From: Pseudothermotoga elfii DSM 9442 = NBRC 107921
GTDB lineage: Bacteria; Thermotogota; Thermotogae; Thermotogales; DSM-5069
NCBI RefSeq assembly: GCF_000504085.1
Contig: NC_022792.1
Span: 2,074,001 to 2,138,000 of the forward strand
DNA length: 64,000 nt
Direction of reading: 5' to 3'
The position numbers and the translations under genes are program-made. Under the pieces are notes generated by a model. It saw only the letters and a program-made list of their open reading frames with translations, searched no databases and was not told the DNA's origin. Positions 34,337 through 43,457 of this stretch are shown piece by piece. Numbering within the stretch: the first letter of the stretch is position 1; each line of letters opens with the position of its first letter.

Positions 34337-35978
34337 AGTGATTGTTTATCTAATGGCGACCATTCCGTTTTTGATATTGCTGGCAAGGGCATTTGTGTTG
34401 CAAATTTTGCAACGCGAGTCACATCGCGAATATGTAGATTCTTTGAAGGTATATGTACGACAAATAGAAGCACCGCGCGGTAAAATTCTAACCAATGATG
34501 GATCACCAATTGCATGGGATGAAGAAGTACTGGTGGCACGTTCAACTGGACTAATGGACCCCAGCTCAGTGGAAGAAGTCGTTGGCCCAGAAAGAAAATT
34601 AAAACTCCTGCTTGGTGAAGAAATCATCGTAACAGAAGCTGAAGCAATAAAACTTCAAAAAACAGGTGTTCTTATATCCAGAAAATATATCAGAAAATAC
34701 AGCAACCTTGCACCTCACGTTGTCGGATATATAGACATAGACAGAAAAGGAATGTCCGGTGTAGAAAAAGAATATGACTCCTACCTCAGAGGAACAAACG
34801 GTTACGAACTGATAAGTATCTCGCCTTCTGGTAAAACATTTGGGAGATTTTTACAGGCAGCTCCTATAGCCGGTAACAATTTGATACTGACAATAGATTC
34901 AAAAATACAAGATTACGTTCAAAAACTTTTAAAAGAATCAAATTACACCGGTACCATAATTGTCCAGGCTTCTGATGGTTCAATACTTGCTATGGCTTCA
35001 AATCCGGACTTTGACCCAAATTTGTTTGTAAACTCTATGGATCGAAGACAATGGAATGAAATTTCAAACAATCCACAAAGCCCACTTTTAAACAGAGCGA
35101 TATCTGCAACATATCCACCCGGGTCTGTTATAAAACCACTGTATGCCATCGCCTACCTTGAAGAGGGTCTTGATTTAACTAAAACTGTAAATTGCAAGGG
35201 ATACTTTGAGTTTGTTGGAAATTCTGGAAATGTTCTGGGAACTTACAGAGATTGGTATGTATCTGGCCATGGCGAAACTGATTTAAAAAAAGCTTTGAGG
35301 GTCTCATGCAATGTTTTCTTTTACAATCTGGCTCTGGAACTCGGTATAGAGAAAATGAAGCAATTTGCAAATTTGTTCATGCTGGACCAGTTAACCGGGG
35401 TGGATCTACCTGGAGAGCGCACCGGTTTGTTTCCAGATCCATCCTGGAAATCCAGAGTGTATAATCAACCCTGGTATCCCGGAGATACAATTCTGTGCGG
35501 AATAGGGCAGAGTTTTATAAATCTTACTCCAATTGAAGTGCTGAATTTTTTCAACGCAATAGCGAATGATGGTACATGTTACCAGCCTCATGTACTTCAA
35601 CTCATTTCCAATCAACAGGGAGAAAAGATTGTCAGATATGAAAAAAACGCCTCATATAAAGTTCCTCTAAAAGACACAACGATAGACTTCTTAAAAGATT
35701 CTTTAAAAGAAGTAGTTGAATCAAATGGCAATCATTCCGAAGAAGGAACAGCTTACCAAGCCTTTAAAGGGCTAAATATTGACGTGGCAGGCAAAACAGG
35801 CACAGCAGAAACCGGTAAGCAGGGAGAAAAATCCCATTCATGGTTTGTAGGGTTCTCACCAGTGAAAAATCCCGAGATAATAGTACTCGTTATGCTTGAA
35901 AAAGCTGGCGGCGGAGGAGAAGCAGCAGCCCCACTGGCAAGGAAGGTGTTCGAGTTTTGGATGAACAATCGAAAATAA
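34323..35978 (+). CDS. mrdA: Penicillin-binding protein 2
   Basis: A 551-residue class B transpeptidase of the PBP2 family. It has one N-terminal membrane helix (about residues 5-25), the dimerisation domain (IEAPRGKILTNDGSPIA), and the penicillin-binding motifs SVIK (PPGSVIKPLYAIAYL), SCN (RVSCNVFFYNLAL) and KTGTAE (AGKTGTAETGK). It cross-links peptidoglycan during elongation and shape maintenance. The TTG start lies four bases after GGAGGAAC. The order MreD-like then mrdA supports the assignment to PBP2 rather than PBP3. Confidence 0.93.
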   Translation: MKRLKVIVYLMATIPFLILLARAFVLQILQRESHREYVDSLKVYVRQIEAPRGKILTNDGSPIAWDEEVLVARSTGLMDPSSVEEVVGPERKLKLLLGEEIIVTEAEAIKLQKTGVLISRKYIRKYSNLAPHVVGYIDIDRKGMSGVEKEYDSYLRGTNGYELISISPSGKTFGRFLQAAPIAGNNLILTIDSKIQDYVQKLLKESNYTGTIIVQASDGSILAMASNPDFDPNLFVNSMDRRQWNEISNNPQSPLLNRAISATYPPGSVIKPLYAIAYLEEGLDLTKTVNCKGYFEFVGNSGNVLGTYRDWYVSGHGETDLKKALRVSCNVFFYNLALELGIEKMKQFANLFMLDQLTGVDLPGERTGLFPDPSWKSRVYNQPWYPGDTILCGIGQSFINLTPIEVLNFFNAIANDGTCYQPHVLQLISNQQGEKIVRYEKNASYKVPLKDTTIDFLKDSLKEVVESNGNHSEEGTAYQAFKGLNIDVAGKTGTAETGKQGEKSHSWFVGFSPVKNPEIIVLVMLEKAGGGGEAAAPLARKVFEFWMNNRK

Positions 35979-37756
35979 TGAGATTTTTGAATGATTTTCT
36001 AAATGAAGTTGAGAAACCATCCAGGTACATAGGTGGTGAGCTAAATCAGATATTAAAAAACCCAGAAGATGTTAAGTTAAGAATTGGTTTGCTTTTTCCA
36101 GACGTTTACGAAATCGGAATGTCAAACCTTGGTTTACTCATAATATATTACGTTCTGAACAGCATTCACGATGTCTGGGCAGAGAGGGCTTTTCTTCCCT
36201 GGATTGACATGATAAACTTGATGCGCACAAAAAATATAGAACTGTTCACACATGAATCAAAGACGCCATTGCGAAATCTTGATATGATAGGTATCTCGCT
36301 TCAATATGAGCTGTCATATACAAATGTGTTGTGGGCACTTAATCTGTCAAAGATACCGATTATTGCTGAAGAACGCAGAGAAAATGACCCGATCATCGTA
36401 GCTGGCGGGCCTTGTACAGTAAACCCTGAGGTTATCGCGCCTGTCTTTGACGCAATAGTGATAGGTGACGGCGAAGAAGTAGCAGTCGAGATTGCATATA
36501 GACTAATAGAAACAAAAAATCTCCCCAGGCAAGAAAAACTCAGATCACTCTCAAAGATTAAAGGCGTTTACGTGCCAATATTCTATGTAGATTCCACACC
36601 ACCTTTTCCTTCAGATAAAGATATTCCAGAAAAAATATCTCGAAGAACGATTCCTGATCTGAACAAATCTGTTCTTCCACCAAACAGAATTATTCCACAT
36701 GCCCAGATCGTCCACGACAGAATCGTTGTAGAAGCAATGAGAGGCTGTACGAGAGGATGTAGATTTTGTCAGGCCGGAATGATATATAGACCAGTCAGAG
36801 AAAAATTTTCCGAAACGATGTTGAAAGAATCTTTCTCTGCTCTGTTATGCACAGGATACGAAGAACTTGCTCTATTATCACTCTCAACAGCTGATCACAG
36901 CAATATCGAAGCAATACTCAGTAAATTAAAAGAACTCCTCAAAGATTCCTGCACCTCAATTTCAATGCCTTCAACCAGGCTTGACGCTTTCGCGCTTGCA
37001 ATGGCTAACGTTATGAGCAATGTCAGGCGAGCTGGCCTGACATTTGCTCCTGAAGCCGGGACGCAAAGGTTGAGAAATGTGATAAACAAAAATATATCCG
37101 AAGAAGATTACGTGAAAACTCTCGAAACAGCCAGAAAATCCGGCTGGAACAGAATAAAACTATATTTCATGATAGGTCTCCCAACAGAAACAGATAAAGA
37201 TTTATCAGGAATAATTGAGATGGCAAACATAGCCCGAAAAATCGGATTTAAAAAAATAAATATCTCAATCTCGAATTTCATACCAAAACCACATACCCCA
37301 TTCCAATTTTCCGAGCAAAAACCCGTTTCTTATATAAAACACGCCCAAAGAATATTAACACAGGCAAGAAAATTTGCAAACATTAGCTTTCACGATCCAG
37401 AAATGAGTTTAATCGAAGGTTTGATTTCCAGAGGAGATAGGAGTGTTTTTAAAACACTAATAAATGCTTTCAAAAATGGCGCAATTTTTGACGACTGGGA
37501 CAACATGTTTAACCTCGACCACTGGCAAAAAGCAATTGAAAGCTCAAAAATTGATCCAAATGAATATCTCAGGCCAAGAAGATTCGACGAGAGCCTTCCA
37601 TGGGATCACATCGATACAGGTATCAGAAAACAGTTTTTAATTGAAGAATATCAGAAAGCTCTCAGCGGCTTACCAACACAAGATTGCAGATGGAGCAGTT
37701 GTTCGAATTGCGGTGTGTGCAACAAATATTTGAAAAATCTGCTGGAGGATAGATAA
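35957..37756 (+). CDS. Radical SAM protein, TIGR03960-type
   Basis: A 599-residue radical SAM protein. The iron-sulphur motif CxxxCxxC is clear (MRGCTRGCRFCQAGMIYRP, about residue 262), preceded by a cobalamin-binding-like N-terminal domain (LRIGLLFPDVYEIGMSNLGLLIIYYVLN ... VAGGPCTVNPEV). The C terminus ends with cysteine-rich CRWSSCSNCGVC. This matches the family often called TIGR03960, of unknown substrate, frequently near tRNA or ribosome genes. TTG at 35957 is eight bases after GGAAGGTG, inside mrdA; the alternative ATG at 35978 has no site. Function is not established. Confidence 0.88.
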   Translation: MDEQSKIMRFLNDFLNEVEKPSRYIGGELNQILKNPEDVKLRIGLLFPDVYEIGMSNLGLLIIYYVLNSIHDVWAERAFLPWIDMINLMRTKNIELFTHESKTPLRNLDMIGISLQYELSYTNVLWALNLSKIPIIAEERRENDPIIVAGGPCTVNPEVIAPVFDAIVIGDGEEVAVEIAYRLIETKNLPRQEKLRSLSKIKGVYVPIFYVDSTPPFPSDKDIPEKISRRTIPDLNKSVLPPNRIIPHAQIVHDRIVVEAMRGCTRGCRFCQAGMIYRPVREKFSETMLKESFSALLCTGYEELALLSLSTADHSNIEAILSKLKELLKDSCTSISMPSTRLDAFALAMANVMSNVRRAGLTFAPEAGTQRLRNVINKNISEEDYVKTLETARKSGWNRIKLYFMIGLPTETDKDLSGIIEMANIARKIGFKKINISISNFIPKPHTPFQFSEQKPVSYIKHAQRILTQARKFANISFHDPEMSLIEGLISRGDRSVFKTLINAFKNGAIFDDWDNMFNLDHWQKAIESSKIDPNEYLRPRRFDESLPWDHIDTGIRKQFLIEEYQKALSGLPTQDCRWSSCSNCGVCNKYLKNLLEDR

Positions 37757-37758
37757 AC

Positions 37759-38373
37759 TTGAATTTTTTCCATATTTTGCTTGTTCTGGCAGGCATTATA
37801 TTAATTCAAAAACTGTCAGGATTGTTTCCTCTGAACAGAATAGTAGTGATGTCGTTTTTTCAGATTTCATATTCACTCGTTGTTTTTGCTATTTTGAGAG
37901 TTTCCTACACCTTTCAGATCAACTTGAAGGGTTTTCTGAGTTTTTTCATTATTTTTACAATAATGATCCTGCTCGGTAATCTTCTAAAAGCAAGTCAGAT
38001 GAGAATTTACAAAAAGATATCACTTCAGGAATTTTTAACACTGGGCATCGTTCTTCCGTTCTCGGAAGAATTAATATTCAGAGGCGTGATCCTATTTCTT
38101 GTGCCCAATAGCTTGGTCAACGCAACTATTTTTTCTCTTGTTCATGGTGTAAACATATTTTCGAAAATCGAATCATTTTCTATATTCAACTTTGTCTACA
38201 GATTTATCGTGGGATACATCTTTGCAAATTCCGTTCTCAAAACCCAAAGCTTATTTTCTGCGGTTGTATGTCATATAATCAACAACCTTGTTGGCTTGCT
38301 GATTTTATCGAGATCTGAACATATACCCAAAAAAAGCACAGATACTGCTGAGCGTAAAAACAGTGAGAAGTGA
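37759..38373 (+). CDS. CPBP family intramembrane metalloprotease
   Basis: A 204-residue membrane protein with about six hydrophobic segments. The CPBP (Abi) motifs are present: SEELIFRGVIL (EExxxR), SLVHGVN, and CHIINNLVG. These glutamate- and histidine-containing sites define prenyl-protease-like membrane proteases; many are involved in peptide maturation or unknown processing. The TTG start lies eight bases after GGAGGAT, just past the radical SAM stop. Its last 69 bases overlap the convergent gene at 38305-38664. Both genes look genuine, so the overlap deserves attention. Confidence 0.8.
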   Translation: MNFFHILLVLAGIILIQKLSGLFPLNRIVVMSFFQISYSLVVFAILRVSYTFQINLKGFLSFFIIFTIMILLGNLLKASQMRIYKKISLQEFLTLGIVLPFSEELIFRGVILFLVPNSLVNATIFSLVHGVNIFSKIESFSIFNFVYRFIVGYIFANSVLKTQSLFSAVVCHIINNLVGLLILSRSEHIPKKSTDTAERKNSEK

Positions 38374-38664
38374 TATTGATATCATCCGCAGTGTGATTAT
38401 CTGAACCAATCCTTCTACAGATTCTCTAATGTAATAACTCATTAAGAAATAACTGATGATACCTGATACAATAAAAGAAGTAACAACAACAAAAAGCGTC
38501 CTGGAGAAAGACTCGATTGAATTTCCAACAAACCAAGAAATAATGGCTACGAAAACCCACATCAGCGCAGATGGAAAAGGAGAAAACTTTCCAAGTACAA
38601 GTTCAAATATCACGGCATGATATAGGAAAGTCATAACAATTATGAAAAACAAGACTTTCTTCAT
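38305..38664 (-). CDS. Small four-helix membrane protein
   Basis: A 119-residue hydrophobic protein with four predicted membrane helices (for instance VLFFIIVMTFLYHAVIFEL and TLFVVVTSFIVSGIISYFL). ATG at 38664 follows GAGGTGAACATAAA and overlaps the stop of the gene upstream (ATGA). I do not recognise it. It is the last gene of the operon after the ABC transporter ATPase. Its 3' end overlaps the CPBP protease gene by 69 bases on the other strand. Confidence 0.6.
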   Translation of the reverse strand: MKKVLFFIIVMTFLYHAVIFELVLGKFSPFPSALMWVFVAIISWFVGNSIESFSRTLFVVVTSFIVSGIISYFLMSYYIRESVEGLVQIITLRMISISLLTVFTLSSICAFFGYMFRSR

Positions 38665-39095
38665 TTTATGTTCACCTCTATGGGAATAGCCAGGCTCATC
38701 GACAGCCACAACCACCTGATCTTAACATTGGAATATCCAACAACATTCCATTCTGACGAAATCAATACGTCTTTTGACTGTGTTTCAAATGAAGCTTGCA
38801 TTTTTCCATTCAAAGAATTTGCTATAAGTTGAAGTGTATTACCTCTCTTATCATAAAAATATATTTGATAATCAAGAGGCATGACCTTAAAGCGATCTGG
38901 AGGTATTATATTCACCTCTCCGCGAATAAGATTTTGAGAAAAGACAATGTTGCAGTTAACAGTTGTCTCTGAAAGTTTTTTGACATAACCTCTGTATACA
39001 AAAACCCCGGCAGCGTAATTAAACGCTACCAGGATTAGAGATATCCACAGAAATAACTTTTTTCTTATACTACCTTGCCTCCCCACTGACGACAT
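38661..39095 (-). CDS. Membrane-anchored hypothetical protein
   Basis: A 144-residue protein with one N-terminal membrane helix (LFLWISLILVAFNYAAGVFVY) followed by an extracytoplasmic domain with predicted beta strands (YQIYFYDKRGNTLQLIANSLNG; VLISSEWNVVGYSNVKIRWLWLS). No known domain is recognised. It overlaps the 3' end of the ABC ATPase gene (26 bases if ATG 39095 is used). The downstream membrane gene starts at its stop. The ribosome site GGGGAGG lies after this ATG, so the start could be a few codons later, though no standard codon sits there. Confidence 0.55.
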   Translation of the reverse strand: MSSVGRQGSIRKKLFLWISLILVAFNYAAGVFVYRGYVKKLSETTVNCNIVFSQNLIRGEVNIIPPDRFKVMPLDYQIYFYDKRGNTLQLIANSLNGKMQASFETQSKDVLISSEWNVVGYSNVKIRWLWLSMSLAIPIEVNIK

Positions 39096-40239
39096 AACAA
39101 GCCACCTTATGTTTTGGCGCAACTTCTGTTAAAGGAGGATGATTATTTTTCTCACAATATTCAACAGCGTAAGGACATCTGTCGAAAAACCTGCAGCGTT
39201 TCGGCGGGTTTATTGGTTTTGGCACACTTCCTTTTATGTTTGGCTCTCCTCTTTTCTGTTCTGGATCTGGTATAGGAACCGCGGTTAGCAGTGCTTTCGT
39301 ATACGGATGAAGAGGGTTTTGCAGTACTTCTTCCGTTGGGCCAGTCTCAACTATTTTTCCAAGATACATAACTGCTATATCGTTACTCATATATCTTGCC
39401 ACTGCAAGATCATGTGTTATGTAGAGATAACTCATGTTGTGCTCTTCGGCAAGTTTCATCATTAATTTCATAACACCTGTTCGAATAGAAACATCAAGCA
39501 TTGAAGTCGGTTCGTCGGCCACAACAAAAGTTGGATTAAGTATTAGTGCCCTTGCAATTGCAACCCTTTGCCTCTGACCGCCCGAAAGTTCGTGTGGAAA
39601 TCTAAACATAAAAGTTTCCGGAGGAGTCAATCCAACATCAGCAAGCATAGCAGCTACTCTGTCTTCCCGTTCTTTTAGATTGCCTATTTCGTGAATATTC
39701 AACGGCTCTGATACTATATCAAAAATAGTCAACCTTGGATTCAAAGACTCATATGGGTCCTGAAAGATCATCTGAACTCTTTTACGCAACTGCCAGATTC
39801 TCTCCCGACGATTTTCAACAAACTCTGAAACAAACTTTGCTCCGTTTTTGCCAAGTGAAAGAAATCTGTCAGCGTAGATCTTGTCAAGTCCGTTTATCTT
39901 TCTAAGTTCATCGTCATTCATCTGCGAGAATCTGTTTACATATGTTTTCTCAATATAATGCTTCGCTTTATTTTCATTTTCAAAAAGCAGCGGAGTTACA
40001 TCTTCCTGTTCCACAACAACTCTTCCATCTGTCGGTTCTTCCAGACCAACAAGCACTTTCCCGGTTGTTGTCTTTCCACACCCACTTTCTCCCACCAGCG
40101 CGAGCGATTCACCTTTCTTAATCTCTATGGAAATATCATCAACAGCATGAACAAAATATCTAACCTTACCGAAAATTCTTCTTTCAGCAGGAAAGTATTT
40201 TCTCAGGCTTTCTATTTTCAAAACAGTTTCATTCTGCAT
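39070..40239 (-). CDS. Opp/Dpp-type ABC transporter ATPase (OppF-like) with insertion
   Basis: A 389-residue ATPase. Walker A is ALVGESGCGKTTTGK (about residue 47), the Q loop QMIFQDPYESLNP, the signature ELSGGQRQRVAIARAL, Walker B FVVADEPTSMLD, and the C-terminal oligopeptide-transporter domain with cysteines (CRFFDRCPYAVEYC). Between Walker A and the Q loop there is an extra stretch of about 65 residues (83-150, including RFSQMNDDELRKINGLDKIY) that is absent from typical OppF. ATG at 40239 overlaps the upstream ATPase gene by 11 bases. It is part of the five-gene import system with the binding protein at 43458-45290. Confidence 0.9.
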   Translation of the reverse strand: MQNETVLKIESLRKYFPAERRIFGKVRYFVHAVDDISIEIKKGESLALVGESGCGKTTTGKVLVGLEEPTDGRVVVEQEDVTPLLFENENKAKHYIEKTYVNRFSQMNDDELRKINGLDKIYADRFLSLGKNGAKFVSEFVENRRERIWQLRKRVQMIFQDPYESLNPRLTIFDIVSEPLNIHEIGNLKEREDRVAAMLADVGLTPPETFMFRFPHELSGGQRQRVAIARALILNPTFVVADEPTSMLDVSIRTGVMKLMMKLAEEHNMSYLYITHDLAVARYMSNDIAVMYLGKIVETGPTEEVLQNPLHPYTKALLTAVPIPDPEQKRGEPNIKGSVPKPINPPKRCRFFDRCPYAVEYCEKNNHPPLTEVAPKHKVACYVVSGEAR

Positions 40240-41233
40240 AGAATTGCACCACCTCTCCAGGCTGAACAGGGTGATGGCATGCCACAAAATGCCCTTTCTC
40301 AATTTCAACATATAGCGGCTCTTCATTCTCGCACTTCTTATCAGCTTTGGGGCATCTTGGAGCAAACCTGCACCCCTTGGGGGGGTTGAGCAAATTTGGC
40401 GGTTCTCCGGGTATCGTAACAAGATCTGTTTTTTCGCCGACAGTACTTGGAAACGCGTGCATCAGACCATACGTGTATGGATGCATGGGCCTTTTGAATA
40501 TCGTAACTGAATCGGCAAGTTCTGCAAATTTTCCAGCGTACATAACCGCTATTTTATCGCTAACTTCTGCAATAACAGCTATATCGTGAGAAATGTAAAT
40601 CATTGCCATATTAAGTTTCTTTTGAATAATACGTATTTCTTTCAAGATTCTATCCTGAACAATCACATCCAATGCAGTGGTAGGTTCGTCAGCAATGATC
40701 ACCCTTGGGTCACATGAAAGTGCCATAGCAATTACAGCACGCTGTTTCATACCACCACTGTATTGGTGAGGGTACTGATCCATTCTTGACGGATCTAAAC
40801 CCACAAGTTCGAAAAGCTGGGCAACTTTTTCTCTTGCTTTATCCACTGGTACTTCAGGATAATGGTTCTGTATTGCCTCAACTATCTGATCTCCTACTCT
40901 GTAAACTGGGTTAAGAGAATTCATAGCCGCCTGAAAAATCATAGATACACCACGCCATCTATATTTTCTCATTTCAGACTCAGGAAGTGAAACCAGATCA
41001 ACTGGACCATTACCCATATCAAAAAGAACCTTTCCAGCTTTAAACTCGGCATTGTCTGGAAGAAGCCTCAGCACAGTCATCGATATTGATGTCTTTCCAC
41101 AACCTGATTCACCTACTATTCCCAAACTTTCTCCAGCGTCAAGATCAAAGTTTATACCATCGACAGCCTTCACATAACCCATTTTTGTTTTGTAATACAT
41201 CTTCAAGTCTTTCACAGAAAGTAGCAACTTCAT
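40229..41233 (-). CDS. Opp/Dpp-type ABC transporter ATPase (OppD-like)
   Basis: An ATPase of about 334 residues: Walker A GIVGESGCGKTSISMT, Q loop MIFQAAMNSLNPVY, signature YSGGMKQRAVIAMAL, Walker B VIIADEPTTALDV, and the C-terminal cysteine motif CRFAPRCPKADKKC. It pairs with the OppF-like protein to drive import by ATP hydrolysis. The ATG at 41233 overlaps the permease stop (TGATG), but GAGGTG directly abuts it; the in-frame TTG at 41227 would have a better six-base spacing. Either start may be used. Confidence 0.92.
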   Translation of the reverse strand: MKLLLSVKDLKMYYKTKMGYVKAVDGINFDLDAGESLGIVGESGCGKTSISMTVLRLLPDNAEFKAGKVLFDMGNGPVDLVSLPESEMRKYRWRGVSMIFQAAMNSLNPVYRVGDQIVEAIQNHYPEVPVDKAREKVAQLFELVGLDPSRMDQYPHQYSGGMKQRAVIAMALSCDPRVIIADEPTTALDVIVQDRILKEIRIIQKKLNMAMIYISHDIAVIAEVSDKIAVMYAGKFAELADSVTIFKRPMHPYTYGLMHAFPSTVGEKTDLVTIPGEPPNLLNPPKGCRFAPRCPKADKKCENEEPLYVEIEKGHFVACHHPVQPGEVVQFYAE

Positions 41234-42216
41234 CACCTCTTTCTGAGTCTTGGGTTAACTATTTCTTCCAAACCTCTACCAAGGAAATAAAAAGCTGAAC
41301 AAAGCAAAGTTATACAGGCGCCGGCCGGGACCCATAGCCACCAGAAAGTTCCTATGCTTGCACCCATCAGATAACCTGACGATTCAGCCATTTGAATTAT
41401 TACTCCCCAGCTCATTCTTATATTGGCAAGCCCTAAAAATGACAGAGTAGCTTCTGTAAAAATGGCCCCCGTGACATTCAACATCATATACAGAAATGAC
41501 AGCGGAAGAATATTGGGGATAATGTGCTTGAAAATTATATAAGCATCGCTTGCGCCGGCAGATTTCGCGGCCTCTATGAACGGTCTGACTTTGACCGTAA
41601 GTGCCTGAGCCTTGAGAACCAGTGTTATCGAGCCAAATCCAGATAGCAGGCCTATAATAACAGCCAGTCTGAAAAGTGTTAAATCGATAAAGGCACTCAA
41701 AACCATCAATAAAGCCAAACTTGGAAAAAGCATTACAATGTCAGCAAGCCTCATAAAGAAAGTATCTATAACCCCGCCATAATAAGCAGAACTTGCTCCG
41801 ATTATCGTACCTATAACAACCGTTATCAGTGCTGCTGTTATACCAAGAACAAACTCACGTGGGGTACTGTACATAACCATCGACAATATATCTCTACCAA
41901 GTGGATCCGTACCAAGTGGGTGTCTTAAAGATGGTGGTGACGGATGACTGATTACTTCTGGGTCGAACCCGACAATCGGGTCGTAAGGTAGGAAAGTCTG
42001 ATAACCATATGGGTCATCTTTCCAGAAAATATTTTTCATCACAACTGGATAAAGAGGATAGATCAAACCAAAAATCGCAAAAAAGATTATCACACCAAGC
42101 CCAAAAACTGCAAGTTTCCTTTCTTTAAACAGTTCCCAGTTGGTTTTGAACGATCTCAACCACAACTTGAAACGTATCTTCCACAATGGTTCCTTTATCA
42201 CTGCTTCAACCATCAT
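41233..42216 (-). CDS. ABC transporter permease, OppC-like
   Basis: A 327-residue permease. Features of the DppC/OppC type are the N-terminal cytoplasmic segment, first membrane helix (AVFGLGVIIFFAIFGLIYPLY), the HPLGTDPLGRDILS motif, and the EAA loop EAAKSAGASDAYIIFKHIIPNI. Five or six membrane helices are expected. ATG at 42216 follows GAGGAGTGAT; the upstream in-frame codons lie inside the OppB gene. It forms the transmembrane channel with the OppB-like protein. Confidence 0.9.
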   Translation of the reverse strand: MMVEAVIKEPLWKIRFKLWLRSFKTNWELFKERKLAVFGLGVIIFFAIFGLIYPLYPVVMKNIFWKDDPYGYQTFLPYDPIVGFDPEVISHPSPPSLRHPLGTDPLGRDILSMVMYSTPREFVLGITAALITVVIGTIIGASSAYYGGVIDTFFMRLADIVMLFPSLALLMVLSAFIDLTLFRLAVIIGLLSGFGSITLVLKAQALTVKVRPFIEAAKSAGASDAYIIFKHIIPNILPLSFLYMMLNVTGAIFTEATLSFLGLANIRMSWGVIIQMAESSGYLMGASIGTFWWLWVPAGACITLLCSAFYFLGRGLEEIVNPRLRKR

Positions 42217-42224
42217 ATCACTCC

Positions 42225-43376
42225 TCAGTACCTGATTCTCGGATCTAAGAAGGCATACAATATGTCGGCCACAAGATGCGCAACCAAAACAAAAACGCCC
42301 GTAAAGACAAGACAACCAATCAGCAGTGGACTGTCCTGCTGGTTAAGTGCTTCAAGGTAAAGCCTTCCTAATCCAGGCCACGAGAACATCGTTTCTGTGA
42401 TTATTCCTCCGCCTATGGTGAACCCAAGACTTATCACAAAGTTAGTTACAAGCGGCAAAAGTGCGTTCCTCGCTGCGTGTTTATCTCTCACTACCTTATC
42501 TGGCAGCCCCTTCGCTTTTGCTGTAGTTATATAGTCCTCTCTTATAACATCAAGCATGGTATCACGCATGACAAGCATACTACCGGCAAATGTGTAAAGA
42601 GTCAAAGTAATAACTGGCAAAACCATATGCTTTATAATATCCCAGGCATAAGTACCCTTGCCTGAGGAAATCCATATCAAAATTGAAATCAGAACAGCGC
42701 CTGCTAAGGATGTATAGAGTAAAGTTTTCTTGGCGGGTATCGTCTTGAGTCTTTGAGAAATTATCGCCGCAATTAAAAATACAACCAGGAAAATAAATGC
42801 ATTCAACATTAATTTTAAGAAAACATCCTGTGCTGAAAACGGGACATCTCTCCATAAATTCGGTTCAATAAACTGATTCAAAGGCAGTATTCCCAGGATA
42901 ACCCCAAAGAGCCATATATTGAATATAGCCAGAAGGGGAAGAAATATTGTCCAAAAGATAATTCCAGTAAAGGTCGTTACCTTGTCAGCAATCTTGCCTC
43001 TGCTCCACGCTGCCTTTTTTCCCAGATTATATCCAAGTGCGTAAGAGACCAGTGTTGCTGTCACAAAAAGGAAAACAGTTCTTGGCAATCTTTCCATTAT
43101 AAGTGTGGTGACTTTTCTGGGAAAGTAGGAAAAAGAAACTCCAAGATCCAGTACCAGGAAATTTTTCATGTAATACAGATATCTTGTAAAAACAGGCTTA
43201 TCAAAACCAAACTGTCTTTTGAGGTTTTCTCTTATTTCAGGAGTGATCTTCGGATTCATCAAATATTTATCGAGGAAACTACCAGGTAGAGCCTCCATTA
43301 ACCAGAAAACAATTGTTACATAAATAAACAGGAGTATAACTATCTGCACTATTCTCTCGCTAAGAAATCTGACCAC
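42225..43376 (-). CDS. ABC transporter permease, OppB-like (long form)
   Basis: A 383-residue permease of the DppB/OppB type. The N terminus carries membrane helix FLSERIVQIVILLFIYVTIVFW, and the C-terminal half the EAA loop YITTAKAKGLPDKVVRDKHAARNALLPL and the GGGIITETMFSWPGLGRL motif. Usual length is about 310-330 residues; the extra length comes from a central region with two extra hydrophobic segments (LNAFIFLVVFLIAAII and LLYTSLAGAVLISILIWI). It is the first permease gene after the binding protein and the hairpin at 43405-43431. Confidence 0.88.
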   Translation of the reverse strand: MVRFLSERIVQIVILLFIYVTIVFWLMEALPGSFLDKYLMNPKITPEIRENLKRQFGFDKPVFTRYLYYMKNFLVLDLGVSFSYFPRKVTTLIMERLPRTVFLFVTATLVSYALGYNLGKKAAWSRGKIADKVTTFTGIIFWTIFLPLLAIFNIWLFGVILGILPLNQFIEPNLWRDVPFSAQDVFLKLMLNAFIFLVVFLIAAIISQRLKTIPAKKTLLYTSLAGAVLISILIWISSGKGTYAWDIIKHMVLPVITLTLYTFAGSMLVMRDTMLDVIREDYITTAKAKGLPDKVVRDKHAARNALLPLVTNFVISLGFTIGGGIITETMFSWPGLGRLYLEALNQQDSPLLIGCLVFTGVFVLVAHLVADILYAFLDPRIRY

Positions 43377-43404
43377 TTTCTACCTCCTCCTCAGCTGTCA
43401 AAAT

Positions 43405-43431
43405 CCAACCGCCCCATCAGGGGGCGGTTGG
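43405..43431 (-). terminator. Hairpin between binding-protein and permease genes
   Basis: CCAACCGCCCC (43405-43415) pairs with GGGGCGGTTGG (43421-43431) around a 5-base loop: a perfect 11-bp stem. On the minus strand it is followed by ATTTTG, a weak T run. It lies 26 bases after the binding-protein stop, a position where partial terminators or mRNA-stabilising stems keep binding protein above transporter levels. Confidence 0.65.
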
Positions 43432-43457
43432 TAAATAAGGTAAGCCAAAGTTTTCTA

